This document shows, one piece after another, positions 51,439 through 60,594 of a stretch of DNA of 64,000 bases. The first letter of the stretch is position 1. Each line of letters opens with the position of its first letter. The translations under genes were made by a program, and so were the position numbers. The notes beneath the pieces are model-generated. The model was not told the DNA's origin. It ran no database searches and saw only the letters and a list, made by a program, of their open reading frames with translations. This DNA comes from Shewanella cutis (GTDB taxonomy: Bacteria; Pseudomonadota; Gammaproteobacteria; Enterobacterales; Shewanellaceae), in the NCBI RefSeq assembly GCF_022410515.1, contig NZ_JACSDI010000001.1, positions 682,001 to 746,000 of the forward strand, written 5' to 3'.

Positions 51439-52269
51439 CTAAATTTTTGCAGCAATCTTGGGAGCGTTTAACGCTTCAAGCGACTGCGAGCCTTCGGCCT
51501 TAGGTTGAAACCAATTTAAGGTTTCAGACAACCCCACCACTTCGCCAATAATCATTAAGGCGGGCATCTGCAACTGCGGATCAGCGGCGAGCTGTTCGAG
51601 TGAATCTAATTGTCCAATAAAACGTTGCTGCGCCTGAGTCGTCGCCTTCGAGATAATTGCCACTGGTGTTTGTGGGCTACGACCTGCGTTGATTAATCCA
51701 GCTCGGATCACACCCGCGTTCAAAATTCCCATATATACGACCAACGTATTGTTTGGATTAGCATAACCCTGCCAATCCAGTGGACGGCTTTCTAACTGAC
51801 AATGGCCAGTAATAAACGTCACTCCTTGGGCATAATCCCGATGGGTTAATGGAATGCCTGTATAGGCTGCTGTGCCACTCGCCGCAGTGATGCCGGGTAC
51901 CACTTCAAATTCGACGCCCGCCTCAACTAAGGTTTGCAGCTCTTCACCGCCGCGACCAAAAATAAAGGGATCACCGCCCTTTAAGCGCACGACACTTTTA
52001 CGGGTATAGGCTTTAGTGACCAATAACTGATTTATCTCATCTTGCGCCGCGCTATGCTTGCCAGCACGCTTACCGACGGCAATTTTTTCAGCATCCTTGG
52101 GGATTAGATCGAGGATATCTTGGCTGACGAGTGCATCATACAACACCGCATCGGCAGACTTTAGGATACGCCATGCCTTGAGAGTTAATAGCTCAACATC
52201 TCCGGGGCCCGCGCCAACTAGCCAGACTTTACCCTTCGCACTTTGGCCCGGTAACGATAAAATTTCCAT
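51439..52269 (-). CDS. cobA: Uroporphyrinogen-III C-methyltransferase
   Basis: 276 residues from ATG 52269 (GGGGAATGTG upstream); the longer frame lacks a ribosome site. SUMT motifs: KVWLVGAGPGDVELLTLKAW (SAM-binding P-loop), RLKGGDPFIFGRGGEEL, VVPGITAASGTAAYTGIPLT and THRDYAQGVTFITGH. It methylates uroporphyrinogen III to precorrin-2, the start of siroheme, the cofactor of sulfite reductase CysI encoded later in the window. Unlike CysG it lacks the dehydrogenase/ferrochelatase domain, so a separate enzyme must finish siroheme. Confidence 0.93.
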   Translation of the reverse strand: MEILSLPGQSAKGKVWLVGAGPGDVELLTLKAWRILKSADAVLYDALVSQDILDLIPKDAEKIAVGKRAGKHSAAQDEINQLLVTKAYTRKSVVRLKGGDPFIFGRGGEELQTLVEAGVEFEVVPGITAASGTAAYTGIPLTHRDYAQGVTFITGHCQLESRPLDWQGYANPNNTLVVYMGILNAGVIRAGLINAGRSPQTPVAIISKATTQAQQRFIGQLDSLEQLAADPQLQMPALMIIGEVVGLSETLNWFQPKAEGSQSLEALNAPKIAAKI

Positions 52270-52888
52270 CACATTCCCCGATATGAGTTCAATGCGTAGC
52301 AATATAGCGCCTGTTATATTCCATAATAAATATAAAATCATTAATTATTATATCAAAAAGAAATAACAAGAAGGATTACAACCTACTGCTGAATCATTAT
52401 TGAGGACGATAGAAAAACCACAAATGTAAAAATCATTTAAGATATTGAAATTTAAATAAAATATAAAAAAAGGGAAAATAACCCGACAATCCAAACATCC
52501 ATCAGCTCACATAACAGCACTAAGTTATTGCTAAAAATTCTACTGAAACGGGTCATCAGCTAAGGGGTGTTGACGCTTAAGGGTTATTTTTACAGCCAAA
52601 TGCGGCCAGGAGGGTTTCTGGCAAGCCCTTGCTCTTACTTTCTGTCATAAGAGCCGCTCGTCATTTGAGTAAAATAACGACACATCATTCCTCGTTTCGC
52701 GAGCACAAGCTTGCCAGAACGAACAAAATCTCATCTCGAAACGTCAACACGCCCTAGTGATCAGCATGCAATCACCGTCTTTATCGAGAGCGATTGGGGG
52801 ATTTCTTCTGCATAAATTCATAAACGAATGTTAAGCTGGATACAAAAAATACAAAGCGTAGAGCAAACAGACAGATCAAGGAGAGTCG
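52270..52888. other. Divergent gene-free region between cobA and pldA
   Basis: About 619 nt. It must hold the promoter of the cobA-cysDNC cluster, probably a CysB target, but CysB sites are too degenerate to call by eye. It also contains the inverted-repeat element at 52616-52719. Confidence 0.5.
52616..52719. repeat. 104-bp element bounded by 19-bp imperfect inverted repeats
   Basis: Left arm TTCTGGCAAGCCCTTGCTC (52616-52634), right arm GAGCACAAGCTTGCCAGAA (52701-52719); 16 of 19 positions are complementary, the outer 11 perfectly. The 66-nt interior has no ORF. It resembles a miniature inverted-repeat element or a long hairpin; no target-site duplication was seen. Confidence 0.6.
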
Positions 52889-53773
52889 ATGTCCCCATTT
52901 TATCAAGGTATTGCATTAATCGGACTGCTAACTTGTACGGGGTTAGCAGCAGAGGAATCTTTAATCAAAGATCGTGTTAAGGATGAACTGGCGACTTCCG
53001 AGCGCCCATTTGTGATTACGCCACATAAAGTGAATTACATGTTACCCGTCACCTATAACCCCGACCCCAATATGGCCCCCTATGCAGGAGAGGCTGCGGG
53101 AAGTAATTATGAAATCGATGAAATGGAAGCTAAGTTTCAGATAAGTTTTAAGTTTCCTATTTGGTACAATATCTTCGGCGATAATGGCCACCTATTTTTT
53201 GCCTATACCAATCAATCCTATTGGCAGGTATACAATAAGGAAATATCTTCACCCTTTCGTGAAACCAATCACGAACCCGAAATCTTTATGCTATTCAATA
53301 ATGATTGGAAAATTGGCAGTGTGACAAACTCGTTTTGGGGATTAGGTGCAGTTCATCAATCCAATGGGAAAGCGGGTTTATTATCCCGTAGTTGGAACCG
53401 CATCTATGGCACGATGATCTTTGATGCTGGCCCACTGGCGTTTTCAACTAAGGTGTGGTGGCGCATTCCTGAGGATGAAAAAACAGACATCCACCAAGCC
53501 CGTGGCGACGATAATCCTAATATTGATGACTATATTGGCAATGCCGAATTTATCGGGGTATATGGGATTGATGCTCATAGATTTACTCTCACCGTCAAAA
53601 CTAACTTTAACGATATTGACCGCGGCTCAGCGGAACTCACTTGGAGCTACCCGATCATGGGTAATTTACGCCTTTATACTCAATACTTTAATGGATATGG
53701 TGAAAGCCTTATCGACTACAATCACCATAATCAGCGAATTGGAATTGGGGTTTCACTTAACGATATTCTCTAG
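52889..53773 (+). CDS. pldA: Outer-membrane phospholipase A1
   Basis: 294 residues. A short signal peptide MSPFYQGIALIGLLTCTGLA precedes a 12-strand-barrel-type sequence. The catalytic block reads GAVHQSNGKAGLLSRSWNRI, matching the OMPLA site HxSNG ... SRSWNR with the His/Ser/Asn triad. E. coli PldA has 289 residues. The enzyme sits dormant as a monomer in the outer membrane and hydrolyses misplaced phospholipids as a Ca2+-bound dimer. ATG 52889 has AAGGAGAG upstream. Monocistronic. Confidence 0.95.
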   Translation: MSPFYQGIALIGLLTCTGLAAEESLIKDRVKDELATSERPFVITPHKVNYMLPVTYNPDPNMAPYAGEAAGSNYEIDEMEAKFQISFKFPIWYNIFGDNGHLFFAYTNQSYWQVYNKEISSPFRETNHEPEIFMLFNNDWKIGSVTNSFWGLGAVHQSNGKAGLLSRSWNRIYGTMIFDAGPLAFSTKVWWRIPEDEKTDIHQARGDDNPNIDDYIGNAEFIGVYGIDAHRFTLTVKTNFNDIDRGSAELTWSYPIMGNLRLYTQYFNGYGESLIDYNHHNQRIGIGVSLNDIL

Positions 53774-53867
53774 GACGTGACACAGCACAAAAAACAGCCA
53801 TAATTCTATGCTGACGCGGCAAAACTGCGGGTAAATTGCTCAACTGCGAGCAAGTAAAAGGGACTTA

Positions 53868-53951
53868 ATGATGAATTTTATTGCCAACAGCGGCATTTAC
53901 ATCGATAGTCGCACACCTTTTAGCCGTAAAGGTCGTCATGGAGGAATATGA
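53868..53951 (+). CDS. 27-codon ORF coupled to the S41-like gene
   Basis: ATGATG at 53868 follows AAAAGGGA (good ribosome site). The frame MMNFIANSGIYIDSRTPFSR-KGRHGGI ends at TGA 53949-53951, overlapping the next ATG (ATGA). It could be a small protein or a leader whose translation controls the downstream gene. No similarity is recognised. Confidence 0.45.
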   Translation: MMNFIANSGIYIDSRTPFSRKGRHGGI

Positions 53952-55495
53952 GTTTTAGCTATCGTACTGTAGTCACATTGCTTAGCATCATTATTTGCGC
54001 GAGCCTTATCAAGCTCGCGTTTTTCGCTATTCCTGAAAAAGAACAACCCACGTTAACGACAAAGGATATTCGGCAAGATCTCTATATCCTGCTCAGCCAA
54101 ATAGAGCAACACTCCGCATTTTATGCATTGGATCCACAACTCAATGACAGACAACTAAAAAGACTTGCTGGGCTGATGACAGAGCAATATCAAGATCTTG
54201 TTCCTAAAGAACGATTCGCTGCTGAACTGACAAAACTGCTCAATACCCTAAAAGATCCTGGGACTCAGGTCGCTAAAGTAGATAATAGCAGTGGGGAGCT
54301 CCCCTTCAGCCTCAGACCCGTTAACGAGCAATGGCTTGCCTTAGATAGTAAAAATAATCCCATTAGCTCGGAGTATCCCTTTGTTACCCATATCGATGGC
54401 ATTCCTTTAAGTAAATGGATTTCTGCCAGCCAAGCTTATCTCTCTGAGCCCGCGAAAAATAGCCAAGAAATGCAGCTTATTTGGCTTAAGCGACTCAATC
54501 TATTGCGGGAAGATTTAGGCTTAAATATCAAACCTTACGTACTTATCAGTTTAATAAATGATAATTTACAGACAACACAAGTCACTATCGCCCTATCACA
54601 AGCATCGAAAACCATAGTTCAACCCCTTGAGGACGAAACAGAACTCAGCCTCGAAAACCTGCTAACTCAACTCGATGAATTGGCCCCTACAGCGCCCACA
54701 AAACCAGACTATTTATTGGAACAGATAAACCCAACAACGGCTCGACTCAAAATAAATGATCTCCATGTTTTTGAACTCGATAAAATGCAGCAGGAAGCCT
54801 TACGTAAAGGTATGGAGCAGCCGTTACTGATTGTCGATCTTAGGCAAGCAAAGGGATTTAGTCCTAAATTACTGACCATGCTTTCGCGTTATCAGGACAT
54901 GCCACAGCGAGGCTCGCCATCTCACTCGACAGTCGAAAAAATCATGGGATTTGCCCATTATCGACGCTCACCTGAGCTTAGGAATGATTATTTAAAACCA
55001 TTGAATTTTAAGCCACTAGATGTACTCGAACTCAGCTCGCCCCGACTTAACGCCTTAACACAGCGACTGCCAACTATCGATGAGAACCGATTTAGCCCTT
55101 GGTTTGTACGTACCAAATCCGAAGTCATCGCCGAGGGCAATAACCGCCTTGCGTTACTTGTCAGCCCCTTATGTAAGCAAGAATGCGAGTGGATAGCCTA
55201 CCGGGCTAAAGCGTGGTCCAGAGTGAATCTTATCGGCGAAAAAACCTCAGGGGATTTTGCCAGACAATACCAATTCACTTTACCCAATAGTGACTTAGAG
55301 GTTCGTTTTAGCAGCTCACTGACCTATGATGCCACTGGCGAACTGCTTTCAGGAAAAGGCACTGAGCCTGATATATGGCTACCGCAAAACAATGATCTCG
55401 AATGGCAAGGACTGGTAAGCTTAGTGAAAACCGCCCCACCCAAAGCCTTAGATCCATCTATTAATCCACAAACCAAACTAGCCCAATCTCATTAG
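53948..55495 (+). CDS. Anchored periplasmic S41-like protein, probable pseudoenzyme
   Basis: 515 residues. One N-terminal span (VVTLLSIIICASLIKLAFFA) anchors it. About 35-115 is an S41-type N-terminal helical region, followed by a PDZ-like stretch and a C-terminal S41 fold (about 255-490). The latter shows PLLIVDLRQAKGFSPKLL, VNLIGEKTSGDFARQYQF and SGKGTEPDIWLP, which occupy the usual S41 blocks. The strand that should bear the nucleophile (consensus S-A-S-A-S-E) reads SPLCKQECEW (C409, C413), so the catalytic Ser is absent. Binding or chaperone function is more likely than proteolysis. It overlaps the small ORF by four bases. Confidence 0.75.
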   Translation: MSFSYRTVVTLLSIIICASLIKLAFFAIPEKEQPTLTTKDIRQDLYILLSQIEQHSAFYALDPQLNDRQLKRLAGLMTEQYQDLVPKERFAAELTKLLNTLKDPGTQVAKVDNSSGELPFSLRPVNEQWLALDSKNNPISSEYPFVTHIDGIPLSKWISASQAYLSEPAKNSQEMQLIWLKRLNLLREDLGLNIKPYVLISLINDNLQTTQVTIALSQASKTIVQPLEDETELSLENLLTQLDELAPTAPTKPDYLLEQINPTTARLKINDLHVFELDKMQQEALRKGMEQPLLIVDLRQAKGFSPKLLTMLSRYQDMPQRGSPSHSTVEKIMGFAHYRRSPELRNDYLKPLNFKPLDVLELSSPRLNALTQRLPTIDENRFSPWFVRTKSEVIAEGNNRLALLVSPLCKQECEWIAYRAKAWSRVNLIGEKTSGDFARQYQFTLPNSDLEVRFSSSLTYDATGELLSGKGTEPDIWLPQNNDLEWQGLVSLVKTAPPKALDPSINPQTKLAQSH

Positions 55496-55500
55496 CAAAA

Positions 55501-55524
55501 AGCCAGCAATTTGCTGGCTTTAAA
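55501..55524. terminator. Terminator between convergent S41-like and 578-residue genes
   Basis: AAAAAGCCAGCA-ATT-TGCTGGCTTTAAAA, a perfect stem flanked by A- and T-runs. Confidence 0.85.
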
Positions 55525-55543
55525 ATGCGTTGGATGTAAAAGC

Positions 55544-57280
55544 TTACTTTTTATCGCTTGCCTTTGAATTCATCACCGAACCCAAAACTAAGCCTTGTTT
55601 GTTTACATCAAAGCTCATTTGCACGCGCATGTTATAGTCTTTCAACGCTTGCAGCTCTTCAGGGACGGGTTCGCCAGTCATTTCTAACAAGGTCAATACT
55701 GGGGTAAACATCTTACCGTAGTCCGCTGACATGCTGTAAAGACCATTTGCCGATGGTTTTTCACTCGCCAGTTTATTGGCTAACGCTAAACCTTTCTCCC
55801 CCGCGTAAACCACTAAATGTTGTCCCTTAATCGCCAACATTGGTTTGATATTGAGTTCTGGCGGCAACATTAATAGTGGCGATAAATCAGTAGGCTCGCC
55901 ATTATCCGCTACTTGCAACTCAGCCAGCATTGGCGCAAACGGTTTGACCATATTCAATAACATTGAAGGATTATCAGCGCTTAAACTCACTAAAGCATCT
56001 AAGCTTTCAAGCTTTGGCTCTTGATCCTGTGTGCTCATCTTATAATCGAGCAATGACAGACTCACACCTTTAACGCCGTTAGCCATGCCAGTAAACATAC
56101 CTAACATCGCAGGGCTCTGTTGGCTTAATTCAGCCTGTAGCTCGGCCAGAGGTGCACAGGTTAACTGCGGCTTTTGCAGATCGTCCCAAATCGCCGTCAG
56201 TGAAGGCGCAACTTCGTTAACATCAATCCCCAGCCCCATCGAGAAGATAGTGCTGTTAATATCGGCTAAGTGGGTTGGAATGTAGCCGCGCATTTTTTGC
56301 AATGCGGTTAAGATTGCCTGATTTTTGCTTTCAACCACAAAAGAGGCCGCCATATGGCTTTCTTTTTCGGTCGATGTAAATGCAGTTAAGCCAGCCACTG
56401 TGCGCGGCCAGTTAGCTGCAATCGCGGTTAGCTCAGTTTTACATTCAGGGGTGCGGATTTCCGCTAACGGATCTTCGCCTTGGCCTTCTTCTGCCATGAA
56501 CTTAGTGAGCTGTTTAGCTAACATATTGCCATCTGGAGAGGTTATCGCTTTAACAATCTCAACGTGGTTGATAAAGCTGATGCTATCCTCCATAAAACCA
56601 TGGGTTTTAATGATCTCTTGCAACATGCCAGAAGCGGCTAAAGATTGGGTTGGTTTTTTCAATCCTAAAGCCATTTCCAATACTTCAGGCTCGATAGAGG
56701 AAGCCGAGAATGTGACCGTTAAAATGCCATCTTTATGGGCAAATAAAAGGTCAGCTTTATCAGTAGAGCCTTCTTCGGCAAACGAATAAGCACGGTAGTC
56801 AATCCCTGCTAAAGTACGCTTTTCGTGGGTATAACCACTTTCTTGCTCGGCTTTATCCAATACGGCCCAAAATGCATCAATTTGACTAATATCTGTTTTA
56901 AATACAGGTACTACACCTAATGTATAGAAATAAGGCTTGATCTCATTCGGTAAACCGAAAGTCTTAAGCAATGCGGTAGGATCTTTCATTCCATCCATAT
57001 ATTGCTTGTAAATACTCACAAAAAACTTAGCCATTGGGCTATCTAAATCGCCTAACTGAGCTAAGGAATCAGTTGAGTATTGCTGGTAATTGCCAGAAAT
57101 GGATTGTATGTAGTTTTTCAGTGGGAACGGCTTTAACTGGCCAGTAAACACAGGGGTATCGGCTGGAATATAATCTAGCAAAGGATTGGCTGAAGCACTC
57201 GAGCTACTTCCGTGTTGAGTGTACCAATAAGCACCCGCCCCCGCTGCAATAATTGCCGCAGCAATAACTATCTTTTTCAT
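55544..57280 (-). CDS. Membrane-anchored periplasmic protein of unknown function
   Basis: 578 residues. MKKIVIAAAIIAAGAGAYWY is an uncleaved-looking N-terminal anchor followed by a Ser/Ala linker. The mature part begins LLDYIPADTPVFTGQLKPFP, a pattern seen in large uncharacterised periplasmic proteins of gamma-proteobacteria (compare DUF3352-like proteins, which also open with a 'P-x-D-T' strand), then alternates helices and strands. Two Cys (TPECKTEL and LTCAPLAE) might form a disulfide. No catalytic motif is recognised. Monocistronic, ATG 57280, with its own terminator. Confidence 0.75.
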   Translation of the reverse strand: MKKIVIAAAIIAAGAGAYWYTQHGSSSSASANPLLDYIPADTPVFTGQLKPFPLKNYIQSISGNYQQYSTDSLAQLGDLDSPMAKFFVSIYKQYMDGMKDPTALLKTFGLPNEIKPYFYTLGVVPVFKTDISQIDAFWAVLDKAEQESGYTHEKRTLAGIDYRAYSFAEEGSTDKADLLFAHKDGILTVTFSASSIEPEVLEMALGLKKPTQSLAASGMLQEIIKTHGFMEDSISFINHVEIVKAITSPDGNMLAKQLTKFMAEEGQGEDPLAEIRTPECKTELTAIAANWPRTVAGLTAFTSTEKESHMAASFVVESKNQAILTALQKMRGYIPTHLADINSTIFSMGLGIDVNEVAPSLTAIWDDLQKPQLTCAPLAELQAELSQQSPAMLGMFTGMANGVKGVSLSLLDYKMSTQDQEPKLESLDALVSLSADNPSMLLNMVKPFAPMLAELQVADNGEPTDLSPLLMLPPELNIKPMLAIKGQHLVVYAGEKGLALANKLASEKPSANGLYSMSADYGKMFTPVLTLLEMTGEPVPEELQALKDYNMRVQMSFDVNKQGLVLGSVMNSKASDKK

Positions 57281-57537
57281 TTAAAACTCCATTTAATTAC
57301 CGTCAAAGTGACAAAAATAATACCGAAAGCACTTACCTTCGGCATTTAAATACTGACCTATTGTCATTCCTTATTACATCAACATTGCAAAATCAAAAGC
57401 TTATTACAACTAATCTTGAGAACGGATAAGCTAAGAAATCACTAATAGCGAATAAGAACTCATTAATTTGCAAAAATCCGCGATAATCTACCATTAAAAC
57501 CTCTTTGGCGCTAATCGCGACATGTGTCAGAAGCTTC

Positions 57538-58254
57538 CTATTTACTCGGCGCAATTGTTCGAAACCATCCTGTTACGGAAAAGCGTGGGCGTTTTGCAAA
57601 CGGCGCGACAAATGAAACAGAGTGAGGATGGTGAACATCGAATAATGCCAAATTATTAAATGTGGGCACCCAGGTATCAGTCAGCACGCCTTTAGGAGTA
57701 TAAAACTGCAGCAGACCACCCCAATCAGGATGCCATTCTGGCGTAAAGCCAAAAACAAATGCAACTTTACGACCCTCACTTTCCACAACATCATTATGTC
57801 TTGTTAAGAAATTCCCCTGAATATAACGACTCGCCTGCAGCGAGGCATAGCAAATGTCTTCAATACCTGTAATGGATTGAATAAATTTAAACATGTCAGG
57901 GCTGTTAATAAAACGATGTAGCGATGTGAGTAATTCCGGTGACGGCTTTCCATCTAAGCCCCCCACGAGATGACTTCCATATAAAAAACCAATTCCATTG
58001 GCAGCATTTTGTAATATTTTTTGTTGTAAATCTTTCTGAGCTTCAACGGGTAATTGACGTATTTGTTGGTCCGAGATCCTCATTGGTTTATTTTCAACAA
58101 ACATTGCATTATCAAAACTGACTTCAGTAGCAAGTGCTTTAGCAATGACAGCTGCGGTTTTATTCTGCCAGACGTGTTGAATATTGATTTTTGCATCTTT
58201 AGCATATTCTTCACGCAGTGAAGCCATATCTCGCTCAAAATTAAACTGAAACAT
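57538..58254 (-). CDS. 2-oxoglutarate/Fe(II)-dependent oxygenase (prolyl-4-hydroxylase type)
   Basis: 238 residues, cytoplasmic. The double-stranded beta-helix core carries the HxD...H facial triad: H153 and D155 in FLTRHNDVVE, and H211 in HHPHSVSFV. R224 lies 13 residues later in RPRFSVTGWFR and would bind the 2OG carboxylate. DWGGLLQFY precedes the second half, as in 2OG-FeII_Oxy_3 proteins. It hydroxylates an unknown substrate, perhaps a protein residue. It stands alone between an unknown anchored protein and mtgA. ATG 58254 follows AAGGAATAAACG. Confidence 0.92.
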   Translation of the reverse strand: MFQFNFERDMASLREEYAKDAKINIQHVWQNKTAAVIAKALATEVSFDNAMFVENKPMRISDQQIRQLPVEAQKDLQQKILQNAANGIGFLYGSHLVGGLDGKPSPELLTSLHRFINSPDMFKFIQSITGIEDICYASLQASRYIQGNFLTRHNDVVESEGRKVAFVFGFTPEWHPDWGGLLQFYTPKGVLTDTWVPTFNNLALFDVHHPHSVSFVAPFAKRPRFSVTGWFRTIAPSK

Positions 58255-58347
58255 CGTTTATTCCTTGGTTCATCCAAGCACTTAAGCTCATCCCACTAAT
58301 TAGAAAGACCATAATTACAATTTAACAACAAAATCACAATCGCCAGT

Positions 58348-59124
58348 TCATTGTGCCTCGTTGACTTTTTTGAGCGTCACCTCACCTAACTGGCGCATTT
58401 GCTTGCGGATCCAAGCGGAGCGCTGCTCAACATAAGGTGAAGGGGGCGAGACTTTATAACGCCAAGGATTCGGTAAAACAGCTGCAAGTAATGAGGCTTC
58501 ATAACGGGTGAGTTTGGCGGCACTCTTACCAAAATAATGTTTAGATGCTGCTTCTGCGCCATATATCCCTGGGCCAAATTCCACGATGTTGAGATACACC
58601 TCGAGAATGCGCGCCTTGTCCCAAATCAATTCCATTAACAGGGTAAACCAAGCCTCGATTCCCTTACGGATAAAACTACGGCTCGACCACATAAAGAGGT
58701 TTTTTGCGGCTTGCTGGCTTAAGGTACTGGCTCCACGAACCTTTTTACCTTTCTGATTGTATTCGATTGCCGAACTAATCGCGTCTAAATCAAAACCACT
58801 GTGACCAGCAAACTTTTGATCTTCTGCGGCAATTACGGCTAATTGCAGCTCAGGGGAGATTTGCTCAAGCGAGCGCCACTGATGCCTCACTTCAGTAATC
58901 GGCGCTGGCGGAAATATCGCCCGCTCCATTCGCCAACTCCACATCGGAGGATCAATAAAACGAAGTAATACAACACTTAAAATAGAGGCAAAAAATAAAC
59001 CCAAAACCAATTTGGCTAACCAAGTGAATACACGCTTTACACCACGCATCTTAGGCTTTGGAGCAGGAAGATTAACTTGGGGACGATTGACATGATCGCG
59101 CATGGCATACAAAGGGGCGGTCAT
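58348..59124 (-). CDS. mtgA: Monofunctional biosynthetic peptidoglycan transglycosylase
   Basis: 258 residues from ATG 59124 (GAGGATAATTAA upstream). One N-terminal span (about 32-52) then a GT51 domain: [20 protein letters not shown] with the catalytic Glu, [60 protein letters not shown] and [13 protein letters not shown]. It polymerises lipid II into glycan strands at the inner membrane. E. coli MtgA has 242 residues. No penicillin-binding domain. Single gene. Confidence 0.95.
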   Translation of the reverse strand: MTAPLYAMRDHVNRPQVNLPAPKPKMRGVKRVFTWLAKLVLGLFFASILSVVLLRFIDPPMWSWRMERAIFPPAPITEVRHQWRSLEQISPELQLAVIAAEDQKFAGHSGFDLDAISSAIEYNQKGKKVRGASTLSQQAAKNLFMWSSRSFIRKGIEAWFTLLMELIWDKARILEVYLNIVEFGPGIYGAEAASKHYFGKSAAKLTRYEASLLAAVLPNPWRYKVSPPSPYVEQRSAWIRKQMRQLGEVTLKKVNEAQ

Positions 59125-59745
59125 TTAATTATCCTCATCAATCAAGCCATCCAAACTGACTGTTAGTCTAAGAGATTTTTTGCTTACAGTAGAATAGCAA
59201 AGTGTAAGTCGATGATAGTAAGTCATAAACCGCAAAAAACCGAGCTGAATTGATTTAGGGAGATAAATTAATGATGTCACAAATTTTGCTCAACCTCGGC
59301 AGCTTTGACTACAGCTGACCGAGGTGAAAATGACTGATTAACAAGCGCTAGCAAGTCAATCAAACTGCTGGATACTCGCGGCTGCGAGCAAGGTCTTTTG
59401 GAATATCTACTGTTTTGGGTCTCGTTATATCGTTACACAGCAAACTAAGCCCATAAATAACGATATTCAACAACTTAACTTGGCAAAATACCGACTAATC
59501 TGTATCTGCGCAGTAAACATCCTCAAAACCATCTACGGGAACTTTGAAATATAGCTCAGAACATCCTAATGTGCATAACCCTGTGAGTAAAAATGTACAA
59601 TTTTTTAGCTATCACAAAGTCACAATCGCTAACCATCTGATAATCAAATTTATCTGATTTTAATGACGCCAGAATGACACTCAAAAATATTAATAGCTAA
59701 ATCGCTTCAAAATTAAGCAAAATGAATGGTCTGGGCGTAAAATAA
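59125..59745. other. Gene-free region between cysH and mtgA
   Basis: About 620 nt. A plus-strand 15-codon frame (59271-59318) follows AGGGAG and runs into a hairpin CCTCGGCAGCT/AGCTGaCCGAGG (59294-59324), but no gene follows on that strand. Otherwise nothing was recognised. Confidence 0.45.
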
Positions 59746-59747
59746 AA

Positions 59748-59774
59748 AATGCCACAGTCAAAGCTGTGGCATTT
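59748..59774 (-). terminator. Rho-independent terminator of the cysJIH operon
   Basis: AAATGCCACAG-TCAAAG-CTGTGGCATTT, 11-bp stem 22 nt past the cysH stop; on the minus strand it is followed by TTTTATTTTA. Confidence 0.88.
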
Positions 59775-59796
59775 ACTTATTTAATCAATTAGATAG

Positions 59797-60594
59797 CTAT
59801 ATTTCGAAGTGTAAGCCGCATTCGCGTTTCAAGCCATTAAAGCGCGTTTCTTCCTCAGTCATCCCTAATTCTAAGGGTTTACTCGAATGGGTATCCCCAA
59901 CAGAAACATAACCTTGCTCCCATAAAGGATGATAAGGCAAGTCAAATTGCGTCAGATAAAGATGCACATCTTTGTTCGACCATTCGATAATCGGCAGCAG
60001 CTTGTAGCGGGTGCCATGGATAGCCAATATCGGCAATTCTTCACGAGTACTCGACTGGCTGCGACGTAATCCTGCGAACCAAGTTCCGACTTCAAGCTCG
60101 GCCAAGGCGCGCTGCATTGGCTCCACCTTATTCAGGCGATTATAACGTTCAAGACCCTCAACCCCTTGTTCCCACAATTGGCCAAAACGCGCCTCCTGCC
60201 ATGCCGCCGTCATCAAAGCTTGGTAGACCTTAAGATTTAAGGATAAACGCTCGGTCAACTGGTCAATAAACTGATACGTTTCGGGAAATAAATAGCCAGT
60301 ATCCGTTAAGATCACCGGAATATCCGATTGCACCTGACTCACCATATGCAGCATCACCGCCGCCTGGATCCCAAAACTGGATGACAGCGCGTGATTACCG
60401 GGCAAATAGGCTAAGCCCCAAAGCACTCGCTCTTGAGCCGTCAAGCCAGCTAAGAAACGATTAATGCGCTCCAGTTCCGCTTGCTGATCGCTCTTAGGCG
60501 CAGTTAGTAGTGCCTTCAGTTCGCTACTACTTACCACGCTCTGCAACGCGTTCGAGATACTAGAACCAGTCTGTTCAGCGTTACGATCAACCAT
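59797..60594 (-). CDS. cysH: Phosphoadenosine phosphosulfate (PAPS) reductase
   Basis: 265 residues from ATG 60594 (AAGGA at 5 nt), overlapping the cysI stop by eight bases; a frame seven codons longer lies within cysI. PP-loop-type N-domain: [17 protein letters not shown], then [33 protein letters not shown] and [20 protein letters not shown]. The catalytic C-terminus is [10 protein letters not shown] with the single Cys. There are no CC...CC iron-sulfur motifs, so it reduces PAPS with thioredoxin, consistent with CysC being present. Last gene of cysJIH. Confidence 0.96.
   Translation of the reverse strand: MVDRNAEQTGSSISNALQSVVSSSELKALLTAPKSDQQAELERINRFLAGLTAQERVLWGLAYLPGNHALSSSFGIQAAVMLHMVSQVQSDIPVILTDTGYLFPETYQFIDQLTERLSLNLKVYQALMTAAWQEARFGQLWEQGVEGLERYNRLNKVEPMQRALAELEVGTWFAGLRRSQSSTREELPILAIHGTRYKLLPIIEWSNKDVHLYLTQFDLPYHPLWEQGYVSVGDTHSSKPLELGMTEEETRFNGLKRECGLHFEI

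Noticed and set aside
59271..59318. 15-codon ORF MMSQILLNLGSFDYS followed by a hairpin
   Set aside because: It has a good AGGGAG site, but no gene follows on that strand and the hairpin lacks a T-tract; too short to support without conservation data.
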